Source of the DNA: Endozoicomonadaceae bacterium
GTDB taxonomy: Bacteria > Pseudomonadota > Gammaproteobacteria > Pseudomonadales > Endozoicomonadaceae
Direction of reading: 5' to 3'
NCBI GenBank assembly: GCA_023146365.1
Contig: JAGLCE010000105.1
Location: 1-15,443 of the forward strand
DNA length: 15,443 nucleotides
Within the stretch, counting starts at the first letter, position 1. Each line of letters opens with the position of its first letter. Made by a program: the position numbers and the translations under genes. A model generated the notes under the pieces. It did no database searches. It was not told where the DNA came from and worked only from the letters and a program-made list of their open reading frames with translations. Shown piece after piece: positions 6,856 through 15,411 of this stretch.

Positions 6856-7890
6856 ATGACTGAACACGACACTTTGAACGCACAACCCACTGTCGGCGCA
6901 TCTGCTGGCCACCAATTCTCTATTGAGCCTCACGACGCTTACCGTTTCGCCCTGCTCTGCGGTCAATTCAACGAACACCTAAAACAAATTGAGCAACGAC
7001 TGAACATCCGCATCAATCACCGCAGCAACCGGTTTGAGCTGACCGGCCAAGCATTGATGATGGATGCTGGAGAAGAGATCCTAAGACGACTCTACGCAGA
7101 AACAGATGGTGCAAGCGACATTTCTCCGGAGACCGTACACCTCTTTTTGCAGAATGCCTCTATCGCAGCGGTGATTAACGGCACTCAGGATTTCGACGTC
7201 ACGCCCCTAAAAACTCGTAAGGGAGTGATCAAGCCTCGAGGGCCAAATCAACAGACGTATGTCCGTACCATCCTAAAAAATGACATTAACTTCGGCATTG
7301 GACCTGCTGGCACCGGAAAAACTTACCTGGCCGTAGCCTGTGCGATACAGGCGCTGGAGATGGAACAGATTCGCCGTATTCTGCTGGTACGCCCTGCCGT
7401 AGAAGCGGGAGAGAAGCTGGGGTTCTTGCCGGGCGATATCACCCAGAAAATCGATCCTTACCTGCGCCCACTGTATGACGCGCTGTATGAAATGGTCGGC
7501 GTTGACCGCGTTGCCCGCCTGATCGAGAAGAATATCATTGAGATTGCACCACTGGCCTATATGCGTGGGCGCACTCTCAACAATGCCTTCATCATCCTAG
7601 ATGAATCGCAGAATACCACCATGAAACAGATGAAAATGTTTCTGACCCGAATCGGCTTTGGCTCTACCGCCATCATCACCGGCGACATCACCCAAGTCGA
7701 CCTACCACATGGCACTCGTTCCGGCCTGGCTCATGCCATCGAAGTGCTGGAAGGCGTACCCGGCATCGGCTTTACTCTGTTCAACTCCCGCGACGTGGTT
7801 AGGCATCCATTGGTTCAGAAGATCGTCGAAGCCTATGATCAGCATGACTCTTTCCATTCATCCCGCAAGACCTCGGAAGGAAAGGCCTGA
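6856..7890 (+). CDS. ybeZ: PhoH-like ATPase (YbeZ)
   Basis: A 344-residue PhoH-family P-loop NTPase, close in length to E. coli YbeZ. An N-terminal region (about 20-75) has the family pattern around KQIEQRLNIRINHRSN. The NTPase core has Walker A GPAGTGKT at 149-156, RPAVEAGEKLGFLPGD at 179-194, and Walker B FIILDESQN at 245-253. YbeZ binds the neighbouring product YbeY and is thought to support its work in rRNA maturation and RNA quality control in the cytoplasm. The stop codon overlaps the ybeY start (TGATG), so translation of the two is probably coupled. The ATG at 6856 fits the alignment with known family starts, but the ribosome binding site is weak (AAGAG about 12 bases upstream). It appears intact and is the first gene of the conserved operon. 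Confidence 0.97.
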   Translation: MTEHDTLNAQPTVGASAGHQFSIEPHDAYRFALLCGQFNEHLKQIEQRLNIRINHRSNRFELTGQALMMDAGEEILRRLYAETDGASDISPETVHLFLQNASIAAVINGTQDFDVTPLKTRKGVIKPRGPNQQTYVRTILKNDINFGIGPAGTGKTYLAVACAIQALEMEQIRRILLVRPAVEAGEKLGFLPGDITQKIDPYLRPLYDALYEMVGVDRVARLIEKNIIEIAPLAYMRGRTLNNAFIILDESQNTTMKQMKMFLTRIGFGSTAIITGDITQVDLPHGTRSGLAHAIEVLEGVPGIGFTLFNSRDVVRHPLVQKIVEAYDQHDSFHSSRKTSEGKA

Positions 7891-8366
7891 TGGCTGTCTA
7901 TGTTGATCTTCAGGTTGCCAGCGAGAGTGTCAATCTACCCTCGAAAGAGACCCTAACGCACTGGGCGAAAGCCGCCATTGGCCATGCCCGCGAAGAGACC
8001 GAGATCAGCATCCGAATCGTTGACATGGAGGAAGGTGCGAAACTAAACCAGACTTGGCGCCACCAGCCAGGCGCGACCAATGTGATCTCATTTCCGTCCG
8101 ATTTACCTGAGGAGTTATGTCTACCGCTCATTGGCGATTTGGCGGTTTGCGCCCCAGTCGTCGAACGAGAAGCCGAGGAACAAAATAAGTCCCTCAACGC
8201 CCATTGGGCTCACATGATCATTCACGGCACCTTGCATTTGCTCGGTTATGACCATATAGAGGATAGTGACGCCCTCAAAATGGAGGCGTTCGAAACACAG
8301 GTTCTGACAGGACTGGGCTATCCCGCCCCTTATGCCATGGACGATATTTCTCTGAAACCACGTTAA
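7890..8366 (+). CDS. ybeY: Endoribonuclease YbeY
   Basis: A 158-residue metalloprotein of the YbeY family, needed for 16S rRNA 3'-end maturation and for ribosome quality control, acting in the cytoplasm on RNA and late 30S particles. The zinc-binding signature HGTLHLLGYDH is intact, with H112, H116 and H122 as ligands. TNVISFP (63-69) and IGDLAVC (81-87) are the other conserved blocks. Length matches the family (about 155). The start codon shares one base with the phoH stop, which argues for coupled translation. Eight bases separate it from the following CBS-domain gene, so all are likely on one mRNA. No anomaly is seen. Confidence 0.97.
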   Translation: MAVYVDLQVASESVNLPSKETLTHWAKAAIGHAREETEISIRIVDMEEGAKLNQTWRHQPGATNVISFPSDLPEELCLPLIGDLAVCAPVVEREAEEQNKSLNAHWAHMIIHGTLHLLGYDHIEDSDALKMEAFETQVLTGLGYPAPYAMDDISLKPR

Positions 8367-8374
8367 AGAAGACA

Positions 8375-9247
8375 ATGAGCGACGACCAGCCCAATTCACC
8401 TCAACAGCCCGCCAATCAACAGCAACCGCTGTCCACTGGTACCCAGCAGAAAAACTGGCTGGATCGACTGAAACAGATTTTCTCCAATGATCCTAAAAAT
8501 CGTGAGGATCTTCTGAACCAGCTCAGAGATGCGGAACACAGCGAACTCTTGGATAGCGAGGCTCTGCAGATTATTGAGGGCGCCATCCAGGTCGTCGACA
8601 TGCAGGTTCGCGAAGTCATGATCCCCCGCTCCCAGATGGTCTGCATCCAGCTTGAAGATACTCCGGAACAGTTTTTGCCTGCGCTGATAGAATCGGGTCA
8701 CTCTCGTTTCCCCGTGATCGGTGATACCAAGGATGAAGTCTTGGGCATCTTGCTAGCCAAAGATCTGCTTCCGCTAATTCTAAGCCGTCGCTTTTCCATT
8801 AAAGATCTGCTGCGTCCCGCCACTGTCGTTCCGGAGAGTAAGCGTCTAAATGTCCTACTACATGAGTTTCGAACCAACCGGAACCATATGGCGATTGTCA
8901 TTGATGAGTACGGTGGCGTGGCTGGCCTAGTGACTATTGAAGATGTCATGGAGCAGATCGTCGGCGATATCGAGGATGAATATGATGTCGAGGAAGACAG
9001 CTTCATCAAGCCTCTGAATGAAGGAATATATGTGGTCAAAGCGCTCACCCCCATCGATGATTTCAACGAACACTTCAACAGCAACTTCAGCGAAGAAGAG
9101 TTCGATACCATCGGAGGTATCGTGATGCAACAGTTTGGCCATCTGCCCAAGCGCAATGAAACCATCACGATTGAAAACTTCTCCTTTCAAGTACTGAGTG
9201 CCGATAACCGTCGGATTCGTCTACTGCGGATCACGCCCGCCCAGTGA
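8375..9247 (+). CDS. ybeX: CBS-domain protein YbeX/CorC
   Basis: A 290-residue protein with the E. coli YbeX/CorC layout: a Gln/Pro-rich N-terminal tail (1-28), a short helical part, two CBS domains (about 72-135 and 142-198), and a C-terminal CorC_HlyC domain (about 208-288) with EEFDTIGGIV. VMIPRSQM (81-88) is the conserved entry to the first CBS domain. It lacks the transmembrane DUF21 domain of longer homologues, so it should be cytoplasmic. CBS pairs usually bind adenine nucleotides. The protein was first linked to magnesium/cobalt efflux with CorA and more recently to ribosome and rRNA metabolism, which fits its neighbours. AGAAGA lies just before the ATG. Its stop overlaps the lnt start by four bases (GTGA). 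Confidence 0.95.
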   Translation: MSDDQPNSPQQPANQQQPLSTGTQQKNWLDRLKQIFSNDPKNREDLLNQLRDAEHSELLDSEALQIIEGAIQVVDMQVREVMIPRSQMVCIQLEDTPEQFLPALIESGHSRFPVIGDTKDEVLGILLAKDLLPLILSRRFSIKDLLRPATVVPESKRLNVLLHEFRTNRNHMAIVIDEYGGVAGLVTIEDVMEQIVGDIEDEYDVEEDSFIKPLNEGIYVVKALTPIDDFNEHFNSNFSEEEFDTIGGIVMQQFGHLPKRNETITIENFSFQVLSADNRRIRLLRITPAQ

Positions 9248-10749
9248 TCAGATCAAAACCTTGGGCTGGCCATGTGATGGCTGGCTTTGCTGGTGCCTGT
9301 GCGACACTGGCATTCAGCCCGTTTAATCTCTGGCCTGTGCTGATACTCGTCTGCATAGCGGCCTTCTCACTGATGCGCAGCCTTACACCGAAACAGGCCG
9401 CTTGGCGTGGCGGATGGTTTGGGATCGGCTTCTACGGAACGGGAGTCTCTTGGGTTTATGTCAGCATTCATCACTTCGGCAGTGCGCCGCCTCCATTAGC
9501 CTTTGCCCTGACGGCTCTGTTTGTTATGGCACTGGCGCTGGTATTTACCGCTCCTCAGTTTGCCTTTTATCGCTGGCTGTGTCGCCGTACTGGCAGTGAT
9601 GATCACTGGGCACCCGTACTCCTGTTCAGCGCTACCTGGGTGCTGTTTGAATGGGTGCGGGGCTGGCTTCTGACCGGATTTCCATGGCTTTATGCCGGCT
9701 ATGTACTGATTGATACCCCCATGGCTGGATGGGCACCCATCAGCGGTGTACTGGGGCTCTCATTACTGTTAGTCCTTTTTTCCAGCAGCCTTGCACAATA
9801 CCTCTATAACCGAAACGACCGGAGCGTACTGACCATCCTAGTCGTTACCACCTGCGTATCGTTGACCTCCATTCCTCTGCAATCCATTCAATGGACAAAA
9901 AAGAGCGATGAAAGAGTGCTGTCATTCGCCGCAATACAGGGAAATAGCGCTCAGAATTTAAAGTGGAAACCTGGCCACCTCGACGAGATCATCGAACGCT
10001 ACCTGAGTATGACTCATCCATTCTGGGATCGGGATATCATTCTCTGGCCTGAGAATGCCATTCCCACCTTATACCAGAATGTGCAAAGCCTCATGGAGCA
10101 GCTCAATGCGAAGGGTCAGTCGACGGACACTACCCTTGTTCTCGGCATACCTTGGCATGAAAAAGAACACTTTTACAACAGCACTGTCAGCCTTGGAACA
10201 GGCGAAGGCCACTACTTCAAACAAAAGCTGGTCCCTTTCGGTGAGTACGTGCCATTGGAATCGGTACTGCGCAATCTAATCGCCTTTTTCAACCTTCCGA
10301 TGTCATCTTTCTCACGAGGTAGCGAACATCAACCACCTCTACAGGTAGCCGGCCATCCTGTGGCCACCTATGTCTGCTACGAAGTAGTTTATCCGGATTT
10401 CTCTGCAGCATTAGCACGCAACATGGGGTTTCTGATCACGATCAGCAATGACACGTGGTTTGGTCGCTCTATTGGTCCATTTCAGCATTTCCAGATGACC
10501 CGAATGCGTTCACTTGAAACCGGACGCTACATGATCCGCGGCACCAATGACGGCATCACCGCTCTGATCAATCATAAAGGAGAGGTTGTCAGCAGCATTC
10601 CGCAGTATCAGGCAGGCGTTCTAACCGGTGAGTTACCAGTTATGTCCGGCGAAACACCTTTCATGCGCTGGGGTTCATGGCCGGTGCTGATACTCTGCCT
10701 GCTGTTTCTTAAAATAGGATGGAGAACACGACGTTCTACTACTGCATAA
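9244..10749 (+). CDS. lnt: Apolipoprotein N-acyltransferase
   Basis: A 501-residue inner-membrane enzyme that adds the third acyl chain, taken from phospholipid, to the N-terminal cysteine of lipoproteins. Several membrane helices fill residues 8-215, one more lies near 476-492, and the periplasmic nitrilase-like domain lies between. The catalytic triad is visible: Glu270 in LWPENAIP, Lys326 in YFKQKLVPFGEYVP, and Cys378 in YVCYEVVYPD; Glu334 matches the extra conserved glutamate. NDTWFG (402-407) is also typical. Lysine-to-cysteine spacing equals that of the E. coli enzyme (52). Translation starts at GTG 9244, overlapping the ybeX stop, which implies coupling. Its last 11 bases overlap the end of the convergent gene on the other strand, leaving no room for a terminator between them. 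Confidence 0.97.
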   Translation: MIRSKPWAGHVMAGFAGACATLAFSPFNLWPVLILVCIAAFSLMRSLTPKQAAWRGGWFGIGFYGTGVSWVYVSIHHFGSAPPPLAFALTALFVMALALVFTAPQFAFYRWLCRRTGSDDHWAPVLLFSATWVLFEWVRGWLLTGFPWLYAGYVLIDTPMAGWAPISGVLGLSLLLVLFSSSLAQYLYNRNDRSVLTILVVTTCVSLTSIPLQSIQWTKKSDERVLSFAAIQGNSAQNLKWKPGHLDEIIERYLSMTHPFWDRDIILWPENAIPTLYQNVQSLMEQLNAKGQSTDTTLVLGIPWHEKEHFYNSTVSLGTGEGHYFKQKLVPFGEYVPLESVLRNLIAFFNLPMSSFSRGSEHQPPLQVAGHPVATYVCYEVVYPDFSAALARNMGFLITISNDTWFGRSIGPFQHFQMTRMRSLETGRYMIRGTNDGITALINHKGEVVSSIPQYQAGVLTGELPVMSGETPFMRWGSWPVLILCLLFLKIGWRTRRSTTA

Positions 10750-11536
10750 CTGCCAGCAAAGCATTTGTCATGCTACGGTTTAGCTTGCGTATCACTGCTG
10801 AGGAACAAAGGTATATATAGGCATCTAGCTGACTGTCTGACATATGACGATAAACATAAAGCACCTGGCTGACCAACATGCCACGGTACTGGTCTCGGTA
10901 ACTTTCCATTTGCCGCCTTGCCGCATTTTCCATATGCTTTTCCGTGATATCACTTTTACCCATATTTTTCATCATCAGTCGGGAAGCCATCAGAGCACCC
11001 TGTATTGCCATTTCCAGCGTCAGATCGGTAGCATCCGTGACATTAATCAGCTCGTTGATTAGATCAACTCGAGCGTTTCTCGGTTTGCTTCTTTCTAAGT
11101 GCTGGCCAATATAACGTTGCATCTTCTCAATACCACCCGACTGATAGGCTAGACTTTCCAATTCCCTAGCTCGCAGCCAAACAGGATCTTTCATAGCCTG
11201 AAGAATTTGCTCCATCTCATCAACGGACAAGTCGTTATTCAGCTGATCCAAAACAGTTTTACGTATTTTTGTATCAGAAAACTTCTGTTTGAGCTTACGA
11301 TCTAGCTGAGCCATCATATTGCGAGTAGCTTCATTTCCTTTTTGAGCCTCTTCACCAAATAAGACTCGGGCATCTGCAAAGTTGCTCTGCATCCAGTCCA
11401 ATTGTCTATTAAGACCAGACTGCTGATAGATTTCATTCACCAGTACACTTTTGTCAACGGCAACGCTGGAGGTGCTGGCAAAAACTATCACTAAAATGAC
11501 GCTGGCAAGTGCCACCTGCCGAAATATGTTTGTCAT
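10739..11536 (-). CDS. Predicted secreted protein, DUF2059-like
   Basis: A 265-residue protein with a clear signal peptide: MTNIFRQ, a hydrophobic run to about residue 20, and a probable cut after Val-Ala at 26. The mature part is all-helical and highly charged. It contains two related stretches, LSVDEMEQILQAMKDPVWLRARELE (near 103-127) and MSDSQLDAYIYLCSSAVIRKL (near 232-252). Both resemble the 'fs.eEl..l..f..sp.G.k' pattern of DUF2059 proteins, so the assignment is plausible but not certain. It should act in the periplasm; function is unknown. Pseudomonas also has uncharacterised genes between lnt and leuS, so its place is ancestral rather than acquired. Its end overlaps lnt by 11 bases tail to tail. 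AGAG lies about 12 bases before the ATG. Confidence 0.75.
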   Translation of the reverse strand: MTNIFRQVALASVILVIVFASTSSVAVDKSVLVNEIYQQSGLNRQLDWMQSNFADARVLFGEEAQKGNEATRNMMAQLDRKLKQKFSDTKIRKTVLDQLNNDLSVDEMEQILQAMKDPVWLRARELESLAYQSGGIEKMQRYIGQHLERSKPRNARVDLINELINVTDATDLTLEMAIQGALMASRLMMKNMGKSDITEKHMENAARRQMESYRDQYRGMLVSQVLYVYRHMSDSQLDAYIYLCSSAVIRKLNRSMTNALLAVMQ

Positions 11537-11853
11537 CTGTAGAATCTCTGCTGACCGAATCGGTTATGTTGTTAATATCGTTATTCAGTGCTCGATCACT
11601 TAAACCCATCGATTGAAAGTCTATCGACGCTGACCAGTTTGCTCCATGTCTCACTTCAAAAAACGTAATAACGGACGTCGTCGCACCATTACAATGCCTC
11701 CTTTGCACTATTCGTTAGTGAACAACCACGCCAATCGATTCATCACTTTACGTTGCACCAGAAATCTTAGGTTCACGTCGACCATTTGTCATCAGGCAGG
11801 CCATACCGTGCGCTCCCTCTACAGAACCCTACTATAGAGATGGCTGCTCTGTG
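11537..11853. other. 317-bp gap between two minus-strand genes
   Basis: No gene is supported here. Short open frames on both strands carry no motif or ribosome binding site. The gap must hold the promoter of the secreted-protein gene, since it is too long for simple read-through coupling, but I see no convincing -35/-10 pair. No hairpin with a T-run follows the ElyC-type gene. Confidence 0.4.
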
Positions 11854-12603
11854 TTAAACACTATATCGGATTCGATACCACAACATACCCATCACTTCAT
11901 ACATTCCCTCGTAGCTTTTTTCCAGATTATCTTTAGAGGGTAGCCAGTCATGCCAGCCACGCCTTTTCAAGCGACCCAAATAAGCAGTAGGCGCAGTAAT
12001 TACATCGAAGCCTTCATGCTGAAATACCAAGCGTGCACGAAGCATATGAGATGCACTAGTCACCAGAATAATACGGCTAATACCCAATGATTTCAGAATC
12101 TTCCTTGAGCATTGTCCGTTCTCCATCGTCGTACGACTATCCCCTTCCTGCCAGCGTGTCTTGACGCCGAAATCCTCCCATAACACACGATCCATAACCA
12201 TCGCTTCATTGACCCCTTCGATAGTGCCACCTGAGACCAAGATCGGAAGCTCCGTTTGCTTTGCGATATGTGCCGCATAACGTAGTCTTTGCAACAATCT
12301 CGATGAAGGCTGAGGCTTCATGTCGTAGTCTGGCGCATAAGCATAGGCACCTCCACCGAGCACTACGATTGCCTCTGCCATCAGTTGATGATGAAACATC
12401 ATCGTCGTCGCATTTAAAACAGAAGTTTGCGCTTCCAGTTTGCTGATCATTCTGTCTGAGACAGGTTGAATGGACAACAGATAAAGAGTGCTCCCAGCCA
12501 CGATAATAAAAGAGTACGAAACGATTCGATAACGTCTCCAGAAGGCTAACGCCAGAAACAATAGCACTATCTGAATGATTGGAGGCAGCAACAACTCTTT
12601 CAT
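11854..12603 (-). CDS. YdcF/ElyC-type DUF218 inner-membrane protein
   Basis: A 249-residue protein of the DUF218 family (YdcF, SanA, ElyC). Two membrane helices (about 4-22 and 27-45) come first, then the DUF218 domain: AIVVLGGG (78-85), LPILVSGG (about 119-126), SRTTMENG (156-163) and LVTSASHMLRA (180-190). The two-helix form resembles E. coli ElyC, which influences peptidoglycan and enterobacterial common antigen assembly through the lipid carrier; exact biochemistry is unclear. I chose ATG 12603-12601 over the in-frame TTG at 12621. GAAGAAG stands about 9 bases before it, and an extended -10 box lies so close upstream that the TTG would leave almost no leader. The gene is divergent from leuS and upstream of the secreted-protein gene. 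It appears intact. Confidence 0.88.
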   Translation of the reverse strand: MKELLLPPIIQIVLLFLALAFWRRYRIVSYSFIIVAGSTLYLLSIQPVSDRMISKLEAQTSVLNATTMMFHHQLMAEAIVVLGGGAYAYAPDYDMKPQPSSRLLQRLRYAAHIAKQTELPILVSGGTIEGVNEAMVMDRVLWEDFGVKTRWQEGDSRTTMENGQCSRKILKSLGISRIILVTSASHMLRARLVFQHEGFDVITAPTAYLGRLKRRGWHDWLPSKDNLEKSYEGMYEVMGMLWYRIRYSV

Positions 12604-12630
12604 GTCCAGTCGCTTCTTCAAAAAAAAATC

Positions 12631-12639
12631 ACTATAACA
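12631..12639 (-). promoter_or_regulatory. Extended -10 promoter element of the ElyC-type gene
   Basis: On the minus strand the sequence TGTTATAGT fits an extended -10 element (TG, one base, TATAGT). Transcription would start near 12624, giving a leader of about 20 bases to the chosen ATG. A run of nine A residues (plus strand, 12620-12628) lies in the start-site region. No good -35 box is seen, as is common for extended -10 promoters. Confidence 0.45.
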
Positions 12640-12750
12640 AAAAAACCACTACCCGCAGGGCAGTCTCTAGAGTATCCTAACCGATTTCGAAGCGTTATTT
12701 TCAACGAAACTCAGCATCGTCCTCATCACTTCACCCGATCCAACTCGACG

Positions 12751-12804
12751 AACAGACAAACAGACAAACAGACAAACAGACAAACAGACAAACAGACAAA
12801 CAGA
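12751..12804. repeat. Octanucleotide tandem repeat in the leuS leader
   Basis: The unit AACAGACA is repeated six times without error (12751-12798), followed by six more bases of a seventh copy. The array ends six bases before the leuS start codon and fills the place where a Shine-Dalgarno sequence should be. It has no stop codon in any plus-strand frame and is nearly free of pairing potential, being rich in A and C. Repeats of this kind change copy number by strand slippage. Confidence 0.97.
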
Positions 12805-12810
12805 GCCATT

Positions 12811-15411
12811 ATGGAAGAACATTATCACCCACACAAGATCGAAAAAGCTACCCAGTCTTACTGGGATGACCACCAAAGCTTCACCGTAAGCGAAGACCCG
12901 AGCAAGGAAAAATATTATTGCCTTTCCATGTTTCCTTACCCAAGTGGTCGTCTGCATATGGGTCACGTTCGCAACTATACCATTGGCGATGTTGTCTCCC
13001 GCTACCAGCGGATGCAGGGTAAAAATGTCATGCAGCCCATGGGCTGGGACGCCTTCGGCTTACCGGCGGAAAATGCCGCCATCAAGCACAAGACCGCACC
13101 ATCGACCTGGACGTATTCCAACATCGAATACATGAAAAACCAGCTCAAGCGCTTGGGCTTCGGTTATGATTGGAACCGGGAATTGGCCACCTGCCGCCCT
13201 GAGTATTACAAGTGGGAACAGTGGTTCTTCACCCAACTCTACGAACAGGGATTGATTTACAAAAAGATGGGCATCGTCAACTGGTGCCCCAACGACCAGA
13301 CCGTCTTAGCCAATGAACAGGTGGAAAACGGCCGTTGCTGGCGTTGCGATACCATTGTCGAGCGTAAGGAGCTACCCCAGTGGTTTGTCAAGATTACCGC
13401 CTACGCCGATCAACTACTGAGCGACCTAGACAAACTGGAAGAGTGGCCGGAACAGGTCAAGGCCATGCAGCGCAACTGGATCGGCCGTAGCGAAGGAGTG
13501 GAAGTGACGTTCCGCTTGACTCACGCCATTGAAGGCGTTGCTGACCCACTCACCATCTACACCACACGACCTGACACCCTGATGGGTGTGACTTACATCG
13601 GTCTAGCCGCTGAACACCCAATCGCAACAGCGGCGGCAGACAATCATTCTGCGCTGGCAGATTTCATTACAGAGTGCAAGCGCAACACCGCCTCTGAAGC
13701 CGACATGGCGACCATGGAGAAAAAAGGGGTTGATACCGGCCTATACGCTGTCCATCCCATCTCCGGTCGCGAAGTGCCAATCTGGGTCGCCAATTTTGTC
13801 CTGATGGATTACGGTTCAGGCGCAGTCATGGCGGTACCGGCCCACGATCAACGGGACTGGGAATTCGCCACTCAGTATGGCCTGAACATTGAACAGGTCA
13901 TCAAACCTGTCGATGAGACAGTTGAGTATGACATTACTCAGGCGGCTTATACCGAAAAAGGCATTTTGTTGAACTCCTCCCCGTTCAACAAACTCACATC
14001 CCAAGCAGCCTTTGATGCCATCGCCCAACACCTGGCTGACACGGGTCTGGGTGAAAAGCAGGTCAACTATCGTTTGCGCGACTGGGGGGTCAGCCGTCAG
14101 CGTTACTGGGGCGCACCGATCCCCATGCGCTACCTGGAAGATGGCACAGAAGTACCTGTCCCACTGAAAGAGTTGCCGGTGCATCTACCAGAAGATGTCG
14201 AGATGGACGGTATCCAATCCCCCATCAAAGCCGATCCAGAATGGGCAAAAACTAGCCATAACGGCCAACCAGCTACCCGAGAAACCGACACCTTCGATAC
14301 CTTTATGGAATCTAGCTGGTATTATGCTCGTTACTGCTGTCCCAACCACGCCGAAGCCATGCTGGACCCTGTGGCAACAAATTACTGGCTACCCGTAGAC
14401 CAGTACATTGGGGGGATTGAACATGCGGTCATGCACCTACTTTATGCCCGCTTCTATCACAAGCTGTTACGCGACGCCGGGCTGGTCGCCAACGACGAAC
14501 CCTTCAAGCGCCTGCTCTGCCAAGGCATGGTGTTAGCTGACACCTTTTACACGCTGAATGAGAAAGGCACCAAACAGTGGATCCCTTCGACCGATGTCAT
14601 CAGCGAACGAGATGATAAAGGACGTCTACTCACCGCAAAGCACAAGGAGACCGGTGAAACCGTAGAACACGCCGGCATGAGCAAGATGTCCAAGTCCAAG
14701 AACAACGGCATTGATCCCCAGCAGCTCATTGACCAGTACGGCGCTGATACCGTGCGTCTATACACCATGTTCGCCTCTCCGCCTGAACAGTCCCTAGAGT
14801 GGTCAGGATCGGGCGTAGAAGGTGCACACCGCTTCCTGCGCCGCCTATGGAAAATGGTGAAAGATCATCTTGCCAGTGGCGCGGCTGTCGCACTGGATAC
14901 CAGTCTTCTAACGACAGAACAGAAAGATTTGCGCCGCAAAACGCATGAAACTATCCAGAAAGTCAGTGATGATTACGATCGCCGTCTGACGTTCAATACG
15001 GCAATTGCTGCGGTGATGGAGCTAACCAACACGATCAACCGGTTCAGCGATGCCAGCGACCAAGGACGCGCAGTAATCCGTGAATCTCTGGAAGCAACCA
15101 CTCTGCTGCTGGCACCCATTGTCCCCCATGTTACCCACAGTATCTGGCAGGAACTGGATCATGATGAGCCAATGGTCGCTGCGACTTGGCCCGTGCTAGA
15201 TAAAAGCGCGCTAACCCGTGACAACATCACATTGATCATTCAAGTGAACGGCAAAGTTCGCGCCAAACTGGAAACAGCGGCGGATACAGATAAAGCCTTA
15301 CTGGAGCAATTGGCGATGGAGCAACCCAGCGTCCAGAAATTCATTGAAGGCAAAACCGTACGGAAGGTGATTGTAGTCCCCGGTAAGCTGGTAAATATTG
15401 TCGTTAGCTAA
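12811..15411 (+). CDS. leuS: Leucyl-tRNA synthetase
   Basis: A complete 866-residue class I aminoacyl-tRNA synthetase that charges leucine onto tRNA-Leu in the cytoplasm; E. coli LeuS has 860. The HIGH-type motif HMGH is at 49-52 and KMSKS at 625-629. The inserted editing domain (about 225-420) keeps TTRPDT at 251-256 and MAVPAHDQRDWEFA, where Asp349 corresponds to the editing aspartate of E. coli. A Cys cluster (CPNDQ...CWRCD) lies near 164-185, and the C-terminal tRNA-binding part (about 800-866) is present. The ATG at 12811 matches the family N-terminus (MEEHYHPHKIEK). There is no Shine-Dalgarno sequence; instead an octanucleotide repeat runs almost to the start codon. Downstream, only 32 bases are in view, where lptE and holA would be expected. 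Confidence 0.98.
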   Translation: MEEHYHPHKIEKATQSYWDDHQSFTVSEDPSKEKYYCLSMFPYPSGRLHMGHVRNYTIGDVVSRYQRMQGKNVMQPMGWDAFGLPAENAAIKHKTAPSTWTYSNIEYMKNQLKRLGFGYDWNRELATCRPEYYKWEQWFFTQLYEQGLIYKKMGIVNWCPNDQTVLANEQVENGRCWRCDTIVERKELPQWFVKITAYADQLLSDLDKLEEWPEQVKAMQRNWIGRSEGVEVTFRLTHAIEGVADPLTIYTTRPDTLMGVTYIGLAAEHPIATAAADNHSALADFITECKRNTASEADMATMEKKGVDTGLYAVHPISGREVPIWVANFVLMDYGSGAVMAVPAHDQRDWEFATQYGLNIEQVIKPVDETVEYDITQAAYTEKGILLNSSPFNKLTSQAAFDAIAQHLADTGLGEKQVNYRLRDWGVSRQRYWGAPIPMRYLEDGTEVPVPLKELPVHLPEDVEMDGIQSPIKADPEWAKTSHNGQPATRETDTFDTFMESSWYYARYCCPNHAEAMLDPVATNYWLPVDQYIGGIEHAVMHLLYARFYHKLLRDAGLVANDEPFKRLLCQGMVLADTFYTLNEKGTKQWIPSTDVISERDDKGRLLTAKHKETGETVEHAGMSKMSKSKNNGIDPQQLIDQYGADTVRLYTMFASPPEQSLEWSGSGVEGAHRFLRRLWKMVKDHLASGAAVALDTSLLTTEQKDLRRKTHETIQKVSDDYDRRLTFNTAIAAVMELTNTINRFSDASDQGRAVIRESLEATTLLLAPIVPHVTHSIWQELDHDEPMVAATWPVLDKSALTRDNITLIIQVNGKVRAKLETAADTDKALLEQLAMEQPSVQKFIEGKTVRKVIVVPGKLVNIVVS

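Noticed and set aside
8396..9190. Several open frames opposite ybeX
   Set aside because: They are shadows of a well-conserved gene and have no features of their own.
12751..12804. CRISPR-like array
   Set aside because: The units are 8 bp with no spacers; it is a simple tandem repeat.
12667..12966. Minus-strand frame with repeated VCLF peptides
   Set aside because: It is only the leuS leader repeat and leuS 5' end read backwards.
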